From Chrysomallon squamiferum (taxonomy: Eukaryota > Mollusca > Gastropoda > Neomphalida > Peltospiridae), in the NCBI GenBank assembly GCA_012295275.1, contig CM022677.1, positions 2,995,290 to 3,059,289 of the forward strand: a stretch of DNA of 64,000 nt, in the 5' to 3' direction. Under the pieces are notes generated by a model. The model saw nothing but the letters and a program-made list of their open reading frames with translations. It ran no database searches and was not told the DNA's origin. The position numbers and the translations under genes were made by a program. Position 1 is the first letter of the stretch. Each line of letters opens with the position of its first letter. Of the stretch, positions 1 to 12,193 are shown one piece after another.

Positions 1-20
1 AAATTAATGTACATTTTCAG

Positions 21-244
21 GACCCTAGATCTATCACAGAAGGCTCTGTAAGTTTCATCGTTTGATATCTGCTTTGGTTTTGTATAGTACTTTCAACAAG
101 TAAATATTTCTTATTTAAAATTATCATTCGATATTATTTGCAGCTGATGCAAAGTGACACGCGAGGTCTCGATTACGACATCAGTTTTACAGTCTACCTA
201 GAAAACAAGTTCCTGATACTGTTAAATAAAAAACAGAGGAAAAG
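21..244 (+). CDS. Two short exons of an unidentified gene (arm A copy)
   Basis: Exon 1 is 21-47, with CAG before it and GTAAGT after it; it is 27 nt in phase 0 and begins DPRSITEG. Exon 2 is 144-244, with TTTGCAG before and GTGAAC after; it is 101 nt and open throughout. It encodes a segment around DYDISFTVYLENKFLILL followed by a basic end, KKQRKR. The frame is continuous across the intron. The alternation of polar and hydrophobic residues recalls beta-rich segments of ADAM-type metalloprotease prodomains, but that is a weak resemblance from memory. Upstream exons would lie before base 1, and I found no convincing next exon downstream. The inverted copy in A' has a stop codon. Confidence 0.5.
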
Positions 245-2288
245 GTGAACATTTTGTATCATATTATTTTTCCTGATTCTACATTCTGCTTTATAAACTG
301 CACTGCTGGATAAGCTTAATGGCTTCTTTTTTAAATTGTTTATTATATATATATGTATATATATATGTGTGTGTTTTAATACCTGGCAAAGTTTATTTGA
401 ATAAAAATGAGATATGATTAAGAACTAACTTGTTATTTTCTTTATTTGTACGGCGTTATGCAATTTTAATCAGTGAGATGTTGTCAATGTATTTATATCA
501 TATTTAATTTGTGTGAGGGTAGATTTCTCAAGGTAATTTCAGACTACTGGATGGGATTTACGTTTATATTTACTACCAGCTTTGCAGCTTATACGATTAA
601 ATTGATCGGAAATTACATTCCATCTTAGTAAAAGAACCGCTGTTTACATCGATATTTTATTAAGTTTACCTCTGTTTTGCATCACAACAAATGTTGATAA
701 TATATATAAAATTGTCAGTATAATCTTGGATACAGCTAAAGGAATATTATTGGTTTTTCAAGAATAATCTTATTAGAGTTAATAACAGCAAATGTTGCTG
801 TTCAGTTTCAAATTACCTGTGAAAACTGATCTCATGTTGACAACATAAATATTGTAGAAACATGCCTGTCCTCCTGAACTAGTGTTTTATGAGATATGAG
901 GATATTTTTAGTTAGCTAGAAGAATTGTATCATTTATTTCATCCTATTACTACATAACAATAATTTCTTTATTATCAAGTAAATATTAATGTTTCTTCTC
1001 CAGTTATCAATACAATCTCACCAGAAGCTTTTAAAATATCAGGTTGAACTGAACTGATTAACACAATACAGACATATAAATAGATAGATGGATAGACAGA
1101 CAGATAGACATAGAGATTAAAATGACCAATAAAAGAAAAGATGTTAAAAGCGAGGTTAATATGATATTATATTATAACGCATATACAAACATTTTCTTAC
1201 AAGTTCATTTGCCTATGAAATGTAAAATGTCTATCTATATCTATATCCATCCCTAGCTATCTTCAGTGTATCTATCTATCTATTATTTAACTGCATACAT
1301 ATCAGCTTATGTATATATCCATCATCTAAGGCAAACAGCTATAACCAGATTCTTTCTTTTCTATGTGTGTGTGTGTCTGTATATCTATCTATCTACTGAT
1401 AATGGTTTTTTTTTTGGTTTTTTTGAGTAATAATATCTGAAATAACGAGATTAAGATAAAAATAACAACAATAACTACAATAATACTAATTAAAATGATA
1501 AGTAAAATAATAATTAAGAAAGAATACTGAAAGAAGAGAAAGAGAAAAGAGTATCAAATAAAATAAAATTATTTCAGGCATATATTTATTATAAAGAAAC
1601 AGTTATATTAAATAGAAAATAATATACAGGTTTAAATAAAATCATTTTAGTGAATTCAGTAAATTGAGTGAATGATCTATATTCAGCAGACTTATGATGT
1701 CACTAATAATCTTTCGTCGCTTCATTCATTGAAAAAATATATATTTCTATGTGATTTCTTTTTGTTATTGTGTTCTTTTTTAATATTTTACTTCACACTC
1801 AGTCTTTATTGTATATTTTCCAACGTGTTAAATAGAGTTATTTCCCGTAGACCACAAACTTCTGAAATAGATTACTCCGCATATGCGATGCGACGGTAAA
1901 TTAGATTTAAAAGAACTAATTGTGTATAATGTTTTGTAACAGACAGCACCAGCTTAATAACATTCCTTGCGTTTTCTTTGTCTTCTAAATAACCAGTTTC
2001 CTTTAGTTTTGGTTTATTTAATGTATTATTATCATTGAATTATTGTAAAATTCTTATTTTATTTAATGTTTTTATTCAAGTTAATTTATTTCTTTTCGAT
2101 TTGTCTCTTTAAAAACAATGAATTTATTTACAAATTATTTTTATATGAAATTTGTTGTATATTTACGCATATACAATACACCATATTTAGGACAATATTT
2201 GAAAGCTATTTAATAATACTTCATCTAATTTACAAATCATAAAATGTTAAGAAAATAGACGTAAAATAGTTGAAATTGGAAGTTCAAA
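245..2288. other. Arm A stretch with no recognised gene
   Basis: The stretch is AT-rich and mostly unique, with short TATC/GATA and TG tracts. A 75-codon open frame at 1672-1899 is not kept intact in the mirror copy near 35.9-36.2 kb, so I do not call it. I see no RNA gene. Confidence 0.6.
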
Positions 2289-2368
2289 AACCCGAGCAGA
2301 CGGTTTCCGAGCGATCACGGAAACTTCCGATCGAAATCCAAAATGGCAGCGTCGAACGCCGATCAGTG
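2289..2368. promoter_or_regulatory. CpG-rich promoter-like pocket (arm A)
   Basis: A compact GC- and CpG-rich island lies in strongly AT-rich surroundings. It contains CAAAATGGCAGC at 2339-2350, which fits the YY1 consensus CAARATGGCNGC. It also contains an inverted pair of ETS-like cores, CGGAAACTTCCG, near 2318-2329. The matching pocket in A' (35379-35456) is almost identical, although flanking sequence differs by several percent. YY1 plus ETS sites in a CpG cluster are typical of TATA-less housekeeping promoters. The first exon it would serve has not been identified. Confidence 0.4.
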
Positions 2369-2620
2369 TTTATAAACTTTTAAACATCCAATCAAGTCTA
2401 TATGGATTATTAAAAGTAATTTGAGAAAATAATTCATATAACTAATGCCGTTTATACGTATATGCCTATTATAGAGCAGTAATTGCTGCAAAGGTCGAAA
2501 CCAATTTTTAATTTAATAATTATTTTTTTTGGGGGCTTTGACGTCATACTATTTCGTACCCATTTCGTACTAGATTTTTATTTTCCAGATATTATTTCGA
2601 TGTCTCCAGCCAGAAATAAA

Positions 2621-2679
<59 letters not shown>

Positions 2680-3852
2680 TTTCACTGACGCTGGTGGATG
2701 AATATTCTCATTAGACACATAATGTGAACACTTACTTTGCTAAAACTCCACAGCGGACAGTACTGAGTACGTAGTTGTAAAACAATACTTGAAACCATTA
2801 TATTTTTATTTTAATATTTATTTTCATTTTCAATACATTACAGGTGGTGTTTACGTGGAAAAAGGAAACTGATCGCATGTTATAGAGAAAGAAAGAGGGA
2901 GATATTGATAGACTAATAGACAGATCAGTACAAGTTAAATGAATTGATAGATGTAGATGAATTTAGGTAGACAGGTGAACATGAACAATGTCGATTTATC
3001 TATTCTGTGTTTTCTTCTTTCTGTCTTGTGTTTGTGTGCCAGGCTGAGAGTGTAGACAGACAGATGTATACTTAAATCATACAGGTTGTAATGCAGGCAC
3101 AGTTAGTTATATATGTAGGTAGTTTGACAGGGAATTAGATATATGATTGATGGATGGTTATTGATCTGTTGTAATGTGGATAGATAAACAAATAGGTATG
3201 TAGGTCAGTAGTTCAGTAGGTTGATATGTAGATGTATGTAGATAGTTATGTAGCAGAGAGACAGGCAAGTATGGATGGTAATGTGGAAGACTGAATGTAT
3301 ATACAGGTGTAGGTATGCATAAGTTGGAGCAGGGAATAGTATATACATGTGTATGGGAAGGAAAATTTGCTTGTTTTTTGAAGAGTGAATATACTGAGTT
3401 ATGTGTGCAAACATTCAGAAAAATAGGGAGATCTGTAGGTGGATACATAGGAGATGTAGACAAGGAGATGTTTAAATGACTGATGTATGTTATTGATGGT
3501 TATTGATTTCAATGGATGGACAAGATAAAAGAAAATTAGACAGATTATATAACTGTTAGTTAGATTGATTATGTTGATAAACTGAGAAAATGTGTAGATA
3601 GACATACATATGGAGATGTATGTAGATAGGTGATATCCACATATATATGCATAAGAAAATGAATGTGTGTGTGTGTGTGTGTGTGTGTGTTTGTGAGTGT
3701 CTGCCAGTGATAAGGATGGCTAAATATGGGAATTGTAAATGGACAGTATCACAGAAAGATAGATATAGAAAGTAGTTATAATTATTTAGGGAGATAGTCA
3801 GGAAGATGAATAGGTGATTCATGGATGGTTATTGATGGAATGTAATGTAGAT

Positions 3853-3885
<33 letters not shown>

Positions 3886-4700
3886 ATAGACAGAGAGATT
3901 ATATAGAAAGCTAAACATAGGCAGGCCAGTAGGTTCAATAGATAGACAGAAAGATAGATAGAAGGATAGGTGTCAAGCAAGATAGGTAATAGTTTCAATA
4001 AATAAATAAATAAATAAATAAACAAATGACAACCCTTTATAAACATTTTCTGAGGCGAAGACAATATAAAAATATACTAATTTTGTCATTCAGCTGTATC
4101 ATAATAATAATTTTACATGCGACCGCGTTGACAGCTGGAAAATGACGAATGATACGGAACAAATCTTTATAACTACCGAAGCATGCTGGACCATGCTGAC
4201 ATAAATCCACTTATAAGATAATAAACAAAATTGGAGCACATTTTAGAACTGCGATGTAGCAAGATTCTGGTGTACACTCTGTATTTCTCAATACTCGGGT
4301 TTTCTGTGTGAGTAAATATCATCGTTGTTATCACTTACAGTTACCCATATCAACTGTAGTAAAATTGCACGTGTAAATCGCACCATTCTTTTGCTGAATA
4401 TAAATTTATATGTATGAGGGTTTTTTTGTTTGTTTTAAAAAAATAAAATAAAATGCAATGTTATTAATTTAAAAAAGGACATAATCGATATATATATATA
4501 TATATATATATATGAACACGTAAAAAAAGCACATTAATTTATTTCTCAAATTTTAAAGAAAAATAATACCCCCTCCTCTACCTCTGACTTCTTTACAGTT
4601 TGCTGGTTTTGTTACGCATAATTATCACGTATAAACAAACACACATAGTCCTATCGGCAGAACATTTTGTGAGAAGGTTATAAAGTAAGCAGACGTACTA
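2369..4700. repeat. Low-complexity part of arm A
   Basis: The contents include AAAT/AAT runs at 2615-2680, GATA/GACA-rich sequence at 2870-3970, a (GT)n tract at about 3662-3691, a (TA)n tract at about 3856-3883 and an AAAT run near 4000-4022. The mirror is 32740-35300. Open frames here are translations of these repeats. Confidence 0.7.
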
Positions 4701-4960
4701 CTAACAAAAATATTTAAAATTTTACTAATCTCAGTTATATCTTATAAAGGCTATTCCTCAAACTTTCTGAGCGGGCGCTTCCTACATCAAAATATATTAT
4801 TATTATCTTTATTAATGTTGCCATCGTTTCGTCGTAAAGTGGTTGTTCCTAATGTTCTAGGTGTATTTATCATTATTCTTTTGCTTTTTTAAAAACTATT
4901 ATTCATATCTCTTTAGTGTTCAAATCCTATACTAAAATGTATTATTACTTTTTTAACGGC
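4700..4960 (-). repeat. Dispersed ~147-bp-type repeat, arm A copy
   Basis: The minus strand carries motifs shared with 19840-20330: a GCGCCCGCTCA..AAAGTTTG block, ACGACG..ATGGCAACATTAATA, and GAACACTAAAGAGATATGAATA. The run abuts the truncated end of the gypsy remnant. The mirror copy is 32515-32740. It is non-coding. Confidence 0.6.
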
Positions 4961-7162
4961 GTTGTTCCTAGCTTTGTTGACTTCCAAAGGGACTGAAGAT
5001 TATCTTCTCCCAGACAAGCCTGAATTAGCCTTGAAAAAGTAGCATTACACAAACCCATGGACATCGTGGTGTATTCAAAAAGACCCGATGAACCAGTCGA
5101 AATACAGTCTTGAAAATGTCTTCCTCTTCCATGGCACACTGAAGAAATTCATGTGCTAGATCGATGGCAGAAAAATACTTGGCCCCTTTGATCTGAGGTG
5201 GTAATTTTATATTTAATGATGCTACAGTATCCTAGATCATGACCACCTTTACTAAAACATCATCCTCTGTACAGGTTAAGTCATCCTCAATATCCAGCTG
5301 GTCAAAAATGAAATCATCGCTAGAAACCTTTCCAACCATAGAATCCACAGCTCTGCAGTTCTACACTGAATGGCTCACGTGCAGATGTTGAATATTGTGT
5401 CAGTGCTCAACTCTGGTGCGTGGCTGTAAATAAACGTCCTTCTGACTGAAATTCGTGATGTCAACAGGCGTCAATCCATTTGCCACTATAACCAACTTTA
5501 TGCTCGCAATAACATAATTTGGCAAATTGCCATCTGCCTCTGAAAGATCATCTAAAACAACAGTTCTATGAATGCCTCCAGGGAACAATCTGCCCAGATC
5601 CAGCTGGGATTCGAACAGGTTTCTTACCAGCAACCCGGACGTACCCAAGAATATTCTCAGAGCTACCAGTATTAGACTTTCCAGATGCTGAAATCTTCTG
5701 ACAATACAGAGCCAAAACCTTCATCACTTTTTTCTTAACCGCCTATTACTCCAGGTAAACGGTGTTTCCTCAGATTATTGGGAGAATCTTGTAAATCGTT
5801 TACCACCAAAAAAAAAAAAAAAAAACTGTTGTACCTAAAATATGCAGATCAATTTCAATGTAGCCTTTAAATGAAATGCTGTGACCACTTGCTGCCGAAA
5901 CATTAACAAAAGAAGATAAATCAAACATTTCTCTAACTTTGTCTTTAAAATGATTGTTGCAAAATGTTTCGGTAATGGTAGAAACTTCAGCACCGGTATC
6001 TAAGCGACATCTTACATTTAAATTAAACATTTTAATATTAGGACATCTGCAGATAGCTTTCTGAAGGACCAAGTCAGTTGTCAGAATTTCACAGCAGGCT
6101 CTAATCGTTTAAATGCTGCGACCATTGCCATTACGTTGCCTGGGACAGTCTCTTTGAAGCAGGCACCACTTCCTCCCTGGCTATTAGTGAAATCTGAATC
6201 ATAGTTTGGAGAGGAATGCCTTTGATTAGTTTGAAAATGGTTGGGAGTCAGAAACACTAACTGGAGTTCTTGTTACTGAATGACAAAAAGTGTCAGCAAA
6301 TGCAGGACAGTTTCTCATATGCCCCTCCAACATATCTCCCTGTCAGTGAAGTAATAACAGAATACTGGCTGAACTGGATTCATGAACAGATATCTCCGAA
6401 GTCAAAAGAGGACCACGTTTATGAATAACCCAATCTCTGAGCTTGAAAACAGGATTCTGCAGGATTAGCCAGCATCTGTCGGTTGACTTCCCGAATCAAA
6501 TGGGGATCTTTGACACCTTCGACAAAAATGTGTCAGATTGTGATCTCGCTGACCGTGATAACATTCATCATGTTCCAGCTGCTGACACAGTCTTAGCAAT
6601 TCATGGCTGTACATCAGCAGAGATTCACTCTCCCCTGTTTTCGACTGAAGAGCCGCAAAGGTTTTTGCTGTGTCTCCGAAGAACATGAAAAATATCTGCG
6701 GGACAGGAAATATCATCGTGATTATTTATTTCCAACCTGGCAGGTCCTGGCTAAGTGCTCTTGAGAAAACTTATTAACTTATCAACTATTAGTCAATGGA
6801 ATACGCTACGCAAACCAAAATACAGGTAGACCTGAAGAAATGTTTACCAATATTTATAGCATCCACTAAACGTAATATTAACGTTAATACTGACGTCCTA
6901 ATAAATATGTTATTATTACTATTTTCATTCAGTCTTCATGTGAAAAAAAAACCGGTATATATTCTTGGATCAGTTTGGAATAATGTACATCAGGTATCTC
7001 TCTTCAAATAGGAATCTTGTGTCATCAAACATGTAGTCTCGCATAATCATCAACATCAGATCTTCTGTAGGCCTGGTCAGGTGAGAGTATTGGTTGACTT
7101 TCACCTATTTCTAAGTATCAGTTTAATCCTAACCGCCTTATAGTCCCACTTGTGACACCAAA
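4945..7162 (-). mobile_element. Ty3/gypsy-type retrotransposon remnant, internal region (arm A)
   Basis: On the minus strand, downstream of the LTR at 7163-7450, lie decayed gag (about 6100-6716), an aspartic protease fragment (5800-6072, motif LDTGAEVSTI) and a reverse-transcriptase fragment (about 4945-5235, motif SMGLCNATFSRL). The zinc knuckle found in the A' copy is missing here. A 25-bp deletion between two CTTCAAA repeats removes its centre near 6150. The frames are broken by stops, shifts and a poly-A/T run at about 5811-5825. The RT ends before the YxDD box, and no integrase or second LTR is present. The element cannot move on its own. Confidence 0.8.
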
Positions 7163-7450
7163 TGTAACGGAGGGTGGAAGCACGCGGTTCTCTTAGCTGA
7201 CTGTCTAAGGAGTAAACAAACAAGATGGGGTTTCCAATTAAAGGGCTTTAATGCTAGGTAATTCGTGATATAGCAATGTTAACATTTACAACATAGTAAC
7301 AATGTCGTCTCCAAGGAGGACAAACTGACCAGGTTCATTAAAAACAAATCATAAAATATTCTACAGTTCCAAACTAAAAACATCAAACCAATACAAAACA
7401 CACACGCATATATACTGGTGTCGCCACCTCCACTAGCACTGACCCTTACA
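7163..7450 (-). mobile_element. Gypsy LTR, internally deleted (arm A)
   Basis: This 288-bp LTR has TGTAA..TTACA ends. A primer-binding-type sequence (TTGGTGTCACAAGTGGGA, minus strand) follows at 7162 and below. Compared with the 499-bp A' copy it lacks about 210 bp. The breakpoints sit in short GCTAG-containing matches (..AGTGCTAG / TTGCTAGTG..), which suggests a microhomology-mediated deletion. Confidence 0.75.
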
Positions 7451-7483
7451 GAATAGGAAGCAATGGCTATTATTTCCCCATTC

Positions 7484-7676
7484 TACACACTTCCCTACTT
7501 AAAATGTTGCCATCCTCAGCAACATAAAACATTTAATAATAATTTTAATTGATATAATAAAATCTCTCATAATTTATCTCTATGACGTTAAGAACAACGC
7601 CATTATGACGCCAACCACGAAAACATTAACATTAAAATAGGATTATCAGGTGGAAAGGTGCCAGGTTAAGGTAATA
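7484..7676 (-). repeat. Arm-A-only insertion related to the ~147-bp repeat
   Basis: About 190 bp is present here and missing at the mirror point near 29755. The core around 7580-7645 (ATGACGTTAAGAACAACGCCATTATGACGCC) matches the family at 19946 and 20093. This block is polymorphic between the arms. Confidence 0.5.
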
Positions 7677-7969
7677 TTCCACATAGAATTTTATAATTAA
7701 TTATAGGTGTAATAGCTATATCTTTGATTTTATTATGAGAAGTCTAAAATATTGAAAAATATTTAATACTGTATTAATTGTAACTGGTTTATTACAGGGA
7801 AATGTGAGAAAAGGCAACATTAAGCAGATATTCTGTTTGCTTTACAATTAATATTATTCATAGTTATAAATGGAGCAATGCATATTTACCTTTATAGGAA
7901 AGACTCAGTATATGTTGAAAAGATAGAGAGACTTCCATTAATATCTTTGATATATATATATATATATAT

Positions 7970-7970
<1 letters not shown>

Positions 7971-8047
<77 letters not shown>
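7971..8047. repeat. (GA)n microsatellite
   Basis: About 35 GA units follow a short (TA)n tract. At the mirror position (29378-29438) the tract is a short (CT)n followed by a long (GT)n, so length and composition both differ between the arms. Confidence 0.9.
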
Positions 8048-8054
<7 letters not shown>

Positions 8055-8719
8055 ACAGAAACATTTTATAGAGAGTAAGACAGACAGCAGACAGACTGAT
8101 ACATTGAAACAGAGAGCAGATAGACAAAGACACACACACACACACACACAGAGATATACAGAATTGTCAAAAGAAATTACCTTGAAAGACTGAGTATATT
8201 GAAATGTCTTGTGTATTCTTAGCTTTTAGGAATTATTTTACTATTAATATGTAATTGATAATCCAAATAAAGAGCTTTCTGTCCACTGGTCTATCCCCTA
8301 TGTCCATCCACCATAATGCTTTCTCTAAAATGTCCCTGTTTGTATATCTTCCTCTGTGTGTGTGTGTGCTGTCTGTCTTTCAATAGACAGATACACACAC
8401 AAACACATCTATCTACCTACGTATGGTTGAATAAATGTTATCTCTGTTTCTTTACCTCTCCATCTCTCAATCAGTCAGACAAGCAATATAGGACTGACTG
8501 TCTGTCTGTCATTCTATCTACCTATCACTCTATCTGTCAAATTACATATCACTCATAATTTATCCAAAACTATAGTTGAAATTTTTTGGGAGAATGCAAG
8601 ATTTTCACTTATATTAATTTGCACACAACAGTTTTTATTCATCTATTTCTCTATCAGTCTATCTCTAATGTTCTAAATCTGTCTTTCTAGGTTTCAATCT
8701 ACAAATCAATTTACTGTCA

Positions 8720-10800
8720 GCCAGTGTGTCTCTTTATCTATCTATAAAAATCATACACAAACATAATTCTCTCTAATTAACATACTCATTACCATCTCTT
8801 TATCTATCTATAAAACACATACACAAACATAATTCTCTCTAATTAACATACTCATTACAATATCTTTATCTATCTATAAAACACATACACAAACATAATT
8901 CTCTCTAATTAACACTCATTGCAATATCTTTATAAAACACATACACAAACATAATTCTCTCTAATTCACATACTCATTAGTATCTCTTTATCTATCTATA
9001 AAACACATACACAAACATAATTCTCTTTAATTAACACATTCATTACAATCTCTTTATCTGTCTATAAAACACATACACAAACATAATTCTCTCTAATTAA
9101 CATACTCATTACAATGTCTTTATAAAACACATTTTCTCTCTAATTAACATATCTATAAAAAACACATACACAAACATAATTCTCTCTAATTAACATACTC
9201 ATTACAATCTCTTTATCTATCTATAAAACACATACACAAACATAATTCTCTCTAATTAACATACTCATTACAATGTCTTTATCTATCTATAAAACACATA
9301 CACAAACATAATTATCTCTAATTAACATACTCATTACAATCTTTATAAAACACATTTTATCTATACTCATTAGTATCTATCTAAAAAACACATACACAAA
9401 CATAATTATCTCTAATTAACATACTCTTAAATTATAAAACACATACACAAACATAATTATCTCTAATTCACATACTCATTAGTATCTCTTTATCTATCTA
9501 TAAAACACATACACAAACATAATTCTCTCTAATTAACATACTCATTACAATCTCTTTATCTGTCTATAAAACACATACACAAACATAATTCTCTCTAATT
9601 AACATACTCATTACAATCTCTTTATCTATCTATAAAACACATACACAAACATAATTCTCTCTAATTAACATACTCATTACAATCTCTTTATCTGTCTATA
9701 AAACACATACACAAACATAACTTTTTAACACTCATTATCTATTTAAAAAACACATACACAAACATAATTCTCTCTAATTAACATACTCCCATCCTATCTC
9801 ACTAACACATTAACATACTAACACTTTCTTCCTTATACACATATCAGCATAGATCTCTACATATCTCTGTATCTATCTGTATGTCTGTCATCTAGATATC
9901 TTCCTCTCTGTCAATCTCTCTCACTAATTGTATATCCCTCTCATTATACATATCTCTCTGTCTATAAAACACATACACAAACATAATTCTCTAATTAACA
10001 TACTCATTAATCTTTATCTATCTATAAAACACATACACAAACATAATTCTCTCTAATTAACATAATCATTACAATGTCTTTATCTATCTATAAAAACACA
10101 TACACAAACATAATTATCTCTAATTAACATACTCATTACAATGTCTTTAAAAACACATTAATTATCTCTATTCACATACAATCTCTTTATCTATCTATAA
10201 AACACATACACAAACATAATTATCTCTAATTAACATACTCATTACAATGTCTTTATTACAAAACATAATTATCTCTTTATCTATCTATCTAACTATAAAA
10301 CACATACACAAACATAATTCAATTAACATACTCATTACAATCTCTTTATCTGTCTATAAAACACATACACAAACATAATTCTCTCTAATTAACATACTCA
10401 TTACAATCTCTTTATCTGTCTATAAAACACATACACAAACATAATTCTCTCTAATTAACATACTCATTACAATCTCTTTATCTATCTATAAAACACATAC
10501 ACAAACATAATTCTCTAATTAACATACTCATTACAATCTCTATCTATCTATAAAACACATACACAAACATAATTCTCTCTAATTAACATACTCATTACAA
10601 TCTCTTTATCTGTCTATAAAACACATACACAAACATAATTCTCTCTAATTAACATACTCATTACAATCTCTTTATCTGTCTATAAAACACATATAAAACA
10701 TACTCATACACAAAAACACATACACAAACATAACTTCATTTATCTATAAAACACATACACAAACATAATTCTCTCTAATTAACATACTCCCATCCTATCT
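8720..10800 (+). repeat. 66-bp minisatellite, ~28 copies, with a higher-order duplication
   Basis: The unit is about 66 bp (ACACATACACAAACATAATT, then a CTCTCTAATTAACATACTCA-type middle, then TTTATCTATCTATAAA). Short variants are mixed in. A ~190-bp non-repeat block beginning CATACTCCCATCCTATCTC occurs at 9783 and again at 10783, so about 1 kb containing repeat and block was duplicated in tandem. The mirror array in A' (27715-28435) has about 11 units and a single block. Confidence 0.9.
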
Positions 10801-11938
10801 CACTAACACATTAACATACTAACACTTTCTTCCTTATACACATATCAGCATAGATCTCTAATATCTCTGTATCTATCTGTATGTCTGTTATCTACATCTC
10901 TTCCTCTCTGTCAATCTCTCTCACTAATTGTATATCCCTCTCATTATACATATCTCTCTGTCTATCAAACTTCCAGTCTATCTTTTCATCTATCTCTCTC
11001 TCAAAAATACATACACTCTTGCACATGCATTATGCATATATACCCATTTTCTCTCAACAATAAAAAATTCATATTCACAATTTACTATTGCATACACACA
11101 TACATACCATATGTAACACTTAGCTAGATGAATGTGACAGTGTAGGAGGGAGACAGGCAAATACAGAAGGATGAAATTGTCTTTGTCCTCCCAGTATTGG
11201 TGAATTTACTTTGACAATATTTTTGTTTTTGAAGAACTTCATTCACTTGGTGTGAACACTGTCAGTGTGTATTGAAACAGTCACATTTTGATGGATTGTT
11301 CTCATTTACAATCATTTAAACATCAGCTTTTTCAAAATATGGTCTTATCTTGATTCTTTTATCACTTTATTTTATGTATATAATGAACTGCTTCTAAGTA
11401 GTTCTCATGGATTTCACTCAACATGCAGTGTTGTTTATGCAGAACTCAGTGAAAATTTACATGAAGCATTTAATAAAGATCAGTAACTCACTATACATCT
11501 TATTGAAACTTAGAATATTTATTTGTCAAAATAAATGTGTATTTTTAAATCTTTTTCTATTAACGGTTTACACTTTGTAAAATGTAAATATTTGTCATTT
11601 TATTTTAAAGAGTAATTAGTGATATTTAGAGGTTGTTAAATGTACAAATAGAGAGAGTGATTATGTGAAATACTGATTTGTCTTCACAGACATCTTATAA
11701 AGTACACACACACACACTATGCTGTCACACAATTAGAACAAAATATTTTATATATCAATATATCATCCTGTAATCCTGATTATTTTTTTTATCAATAAAT
11801 GCATAAATAAATAAATAAATAAATAAATAAAAATGAATAAATGCATAAATAAATAAATAAAAACAAAATAAAGAAAAATAAATAAAGAAAAATAAATAAA
11901 TAAATAAAATGATAGTGACAGGCCAGGAGTTGGTTCAT
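10800..11938. other. Inner end of arm A, no recognised gene
   Basis: Unique AT-rich sequence passes into an AAAT run (11800-11908) and stops at the assembly gap. The mirror is 26612-27715. I see no coding or RNA signal. Confidence 0.6.
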
Positions 11939-12138
11939 NNNNNNNNNNNNNNNNNNNNNNNNNNNNNNNNNNNNNNNNNNNNNNNNNNNNNNNNNNNNNN
12001 NNNNNNNNNNNNNNNNNNNNNNNNNNNNNNNNNNNNNNNNNNNNNNNNNNNNNNNNNNNNNNNNNNNNNNNNNNNNNNNNNNNNNNNNNNNNNNNNNNNN
12101 NNNNNNNNNNNNNNNNNNNNNNNNNNNNNNNNNNNNNN
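11939..12138. other. Assembly gap of exactly 200 N
   Basis: The round length is that of a scaffolding placeholder rather than a measured gap. The gap starts at the exact base where arm A homology ends, so the true neighbour of arm A is unknown. Open frames drawn through it are meaningless. Confidence 0.99.
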
Positions 12139-12151
12139 CCACTAGTATACC

Positions 12152-12193
<42 letters not shown>

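Larger units (their letters stand above)
1..11938 (+). repeat. Arm A of an ~11-kb inverted repeat
   Basis: This segment is the reverse complement of 26612-37825. Base 1 pairs with about 37825, and 11938, the last base before the N gap, pairs with 26612. Matching landmarks run in reverse order through both arms: two small exons, the CpG pocket, the T(G)n and AT arrays, the gypsy remnant, the 66-bp array and the final motif GGAGTTGGTTCAT. By eye the first 100 bases differ at about six positions, while the CpG pocket differs at about one in 120. Homology still holds at base 1, so the outer end lies outside the window. The arm is about 0.7 kb longer than A', mainly because its minisatellite is longer. 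Confidence 0.95.

Noticed and set aside
1672-1899. 75-codon frame ending YSAYAMRR
   Set aside because: Not preserved as an open frame in the A' mirror; AT-rich with no domain.
5600-5625. tRNA T-arm-like GATTCGAAC
   Set aside because: No cloverleaf or acceptor stem around it; it lies in the gypsy remnant.
8720-10800. CRISPR-like spacing of conserved blocks
   Set aside because: The intervals between the conserved parts are themselves copies of each other, so it is a minisatellite.
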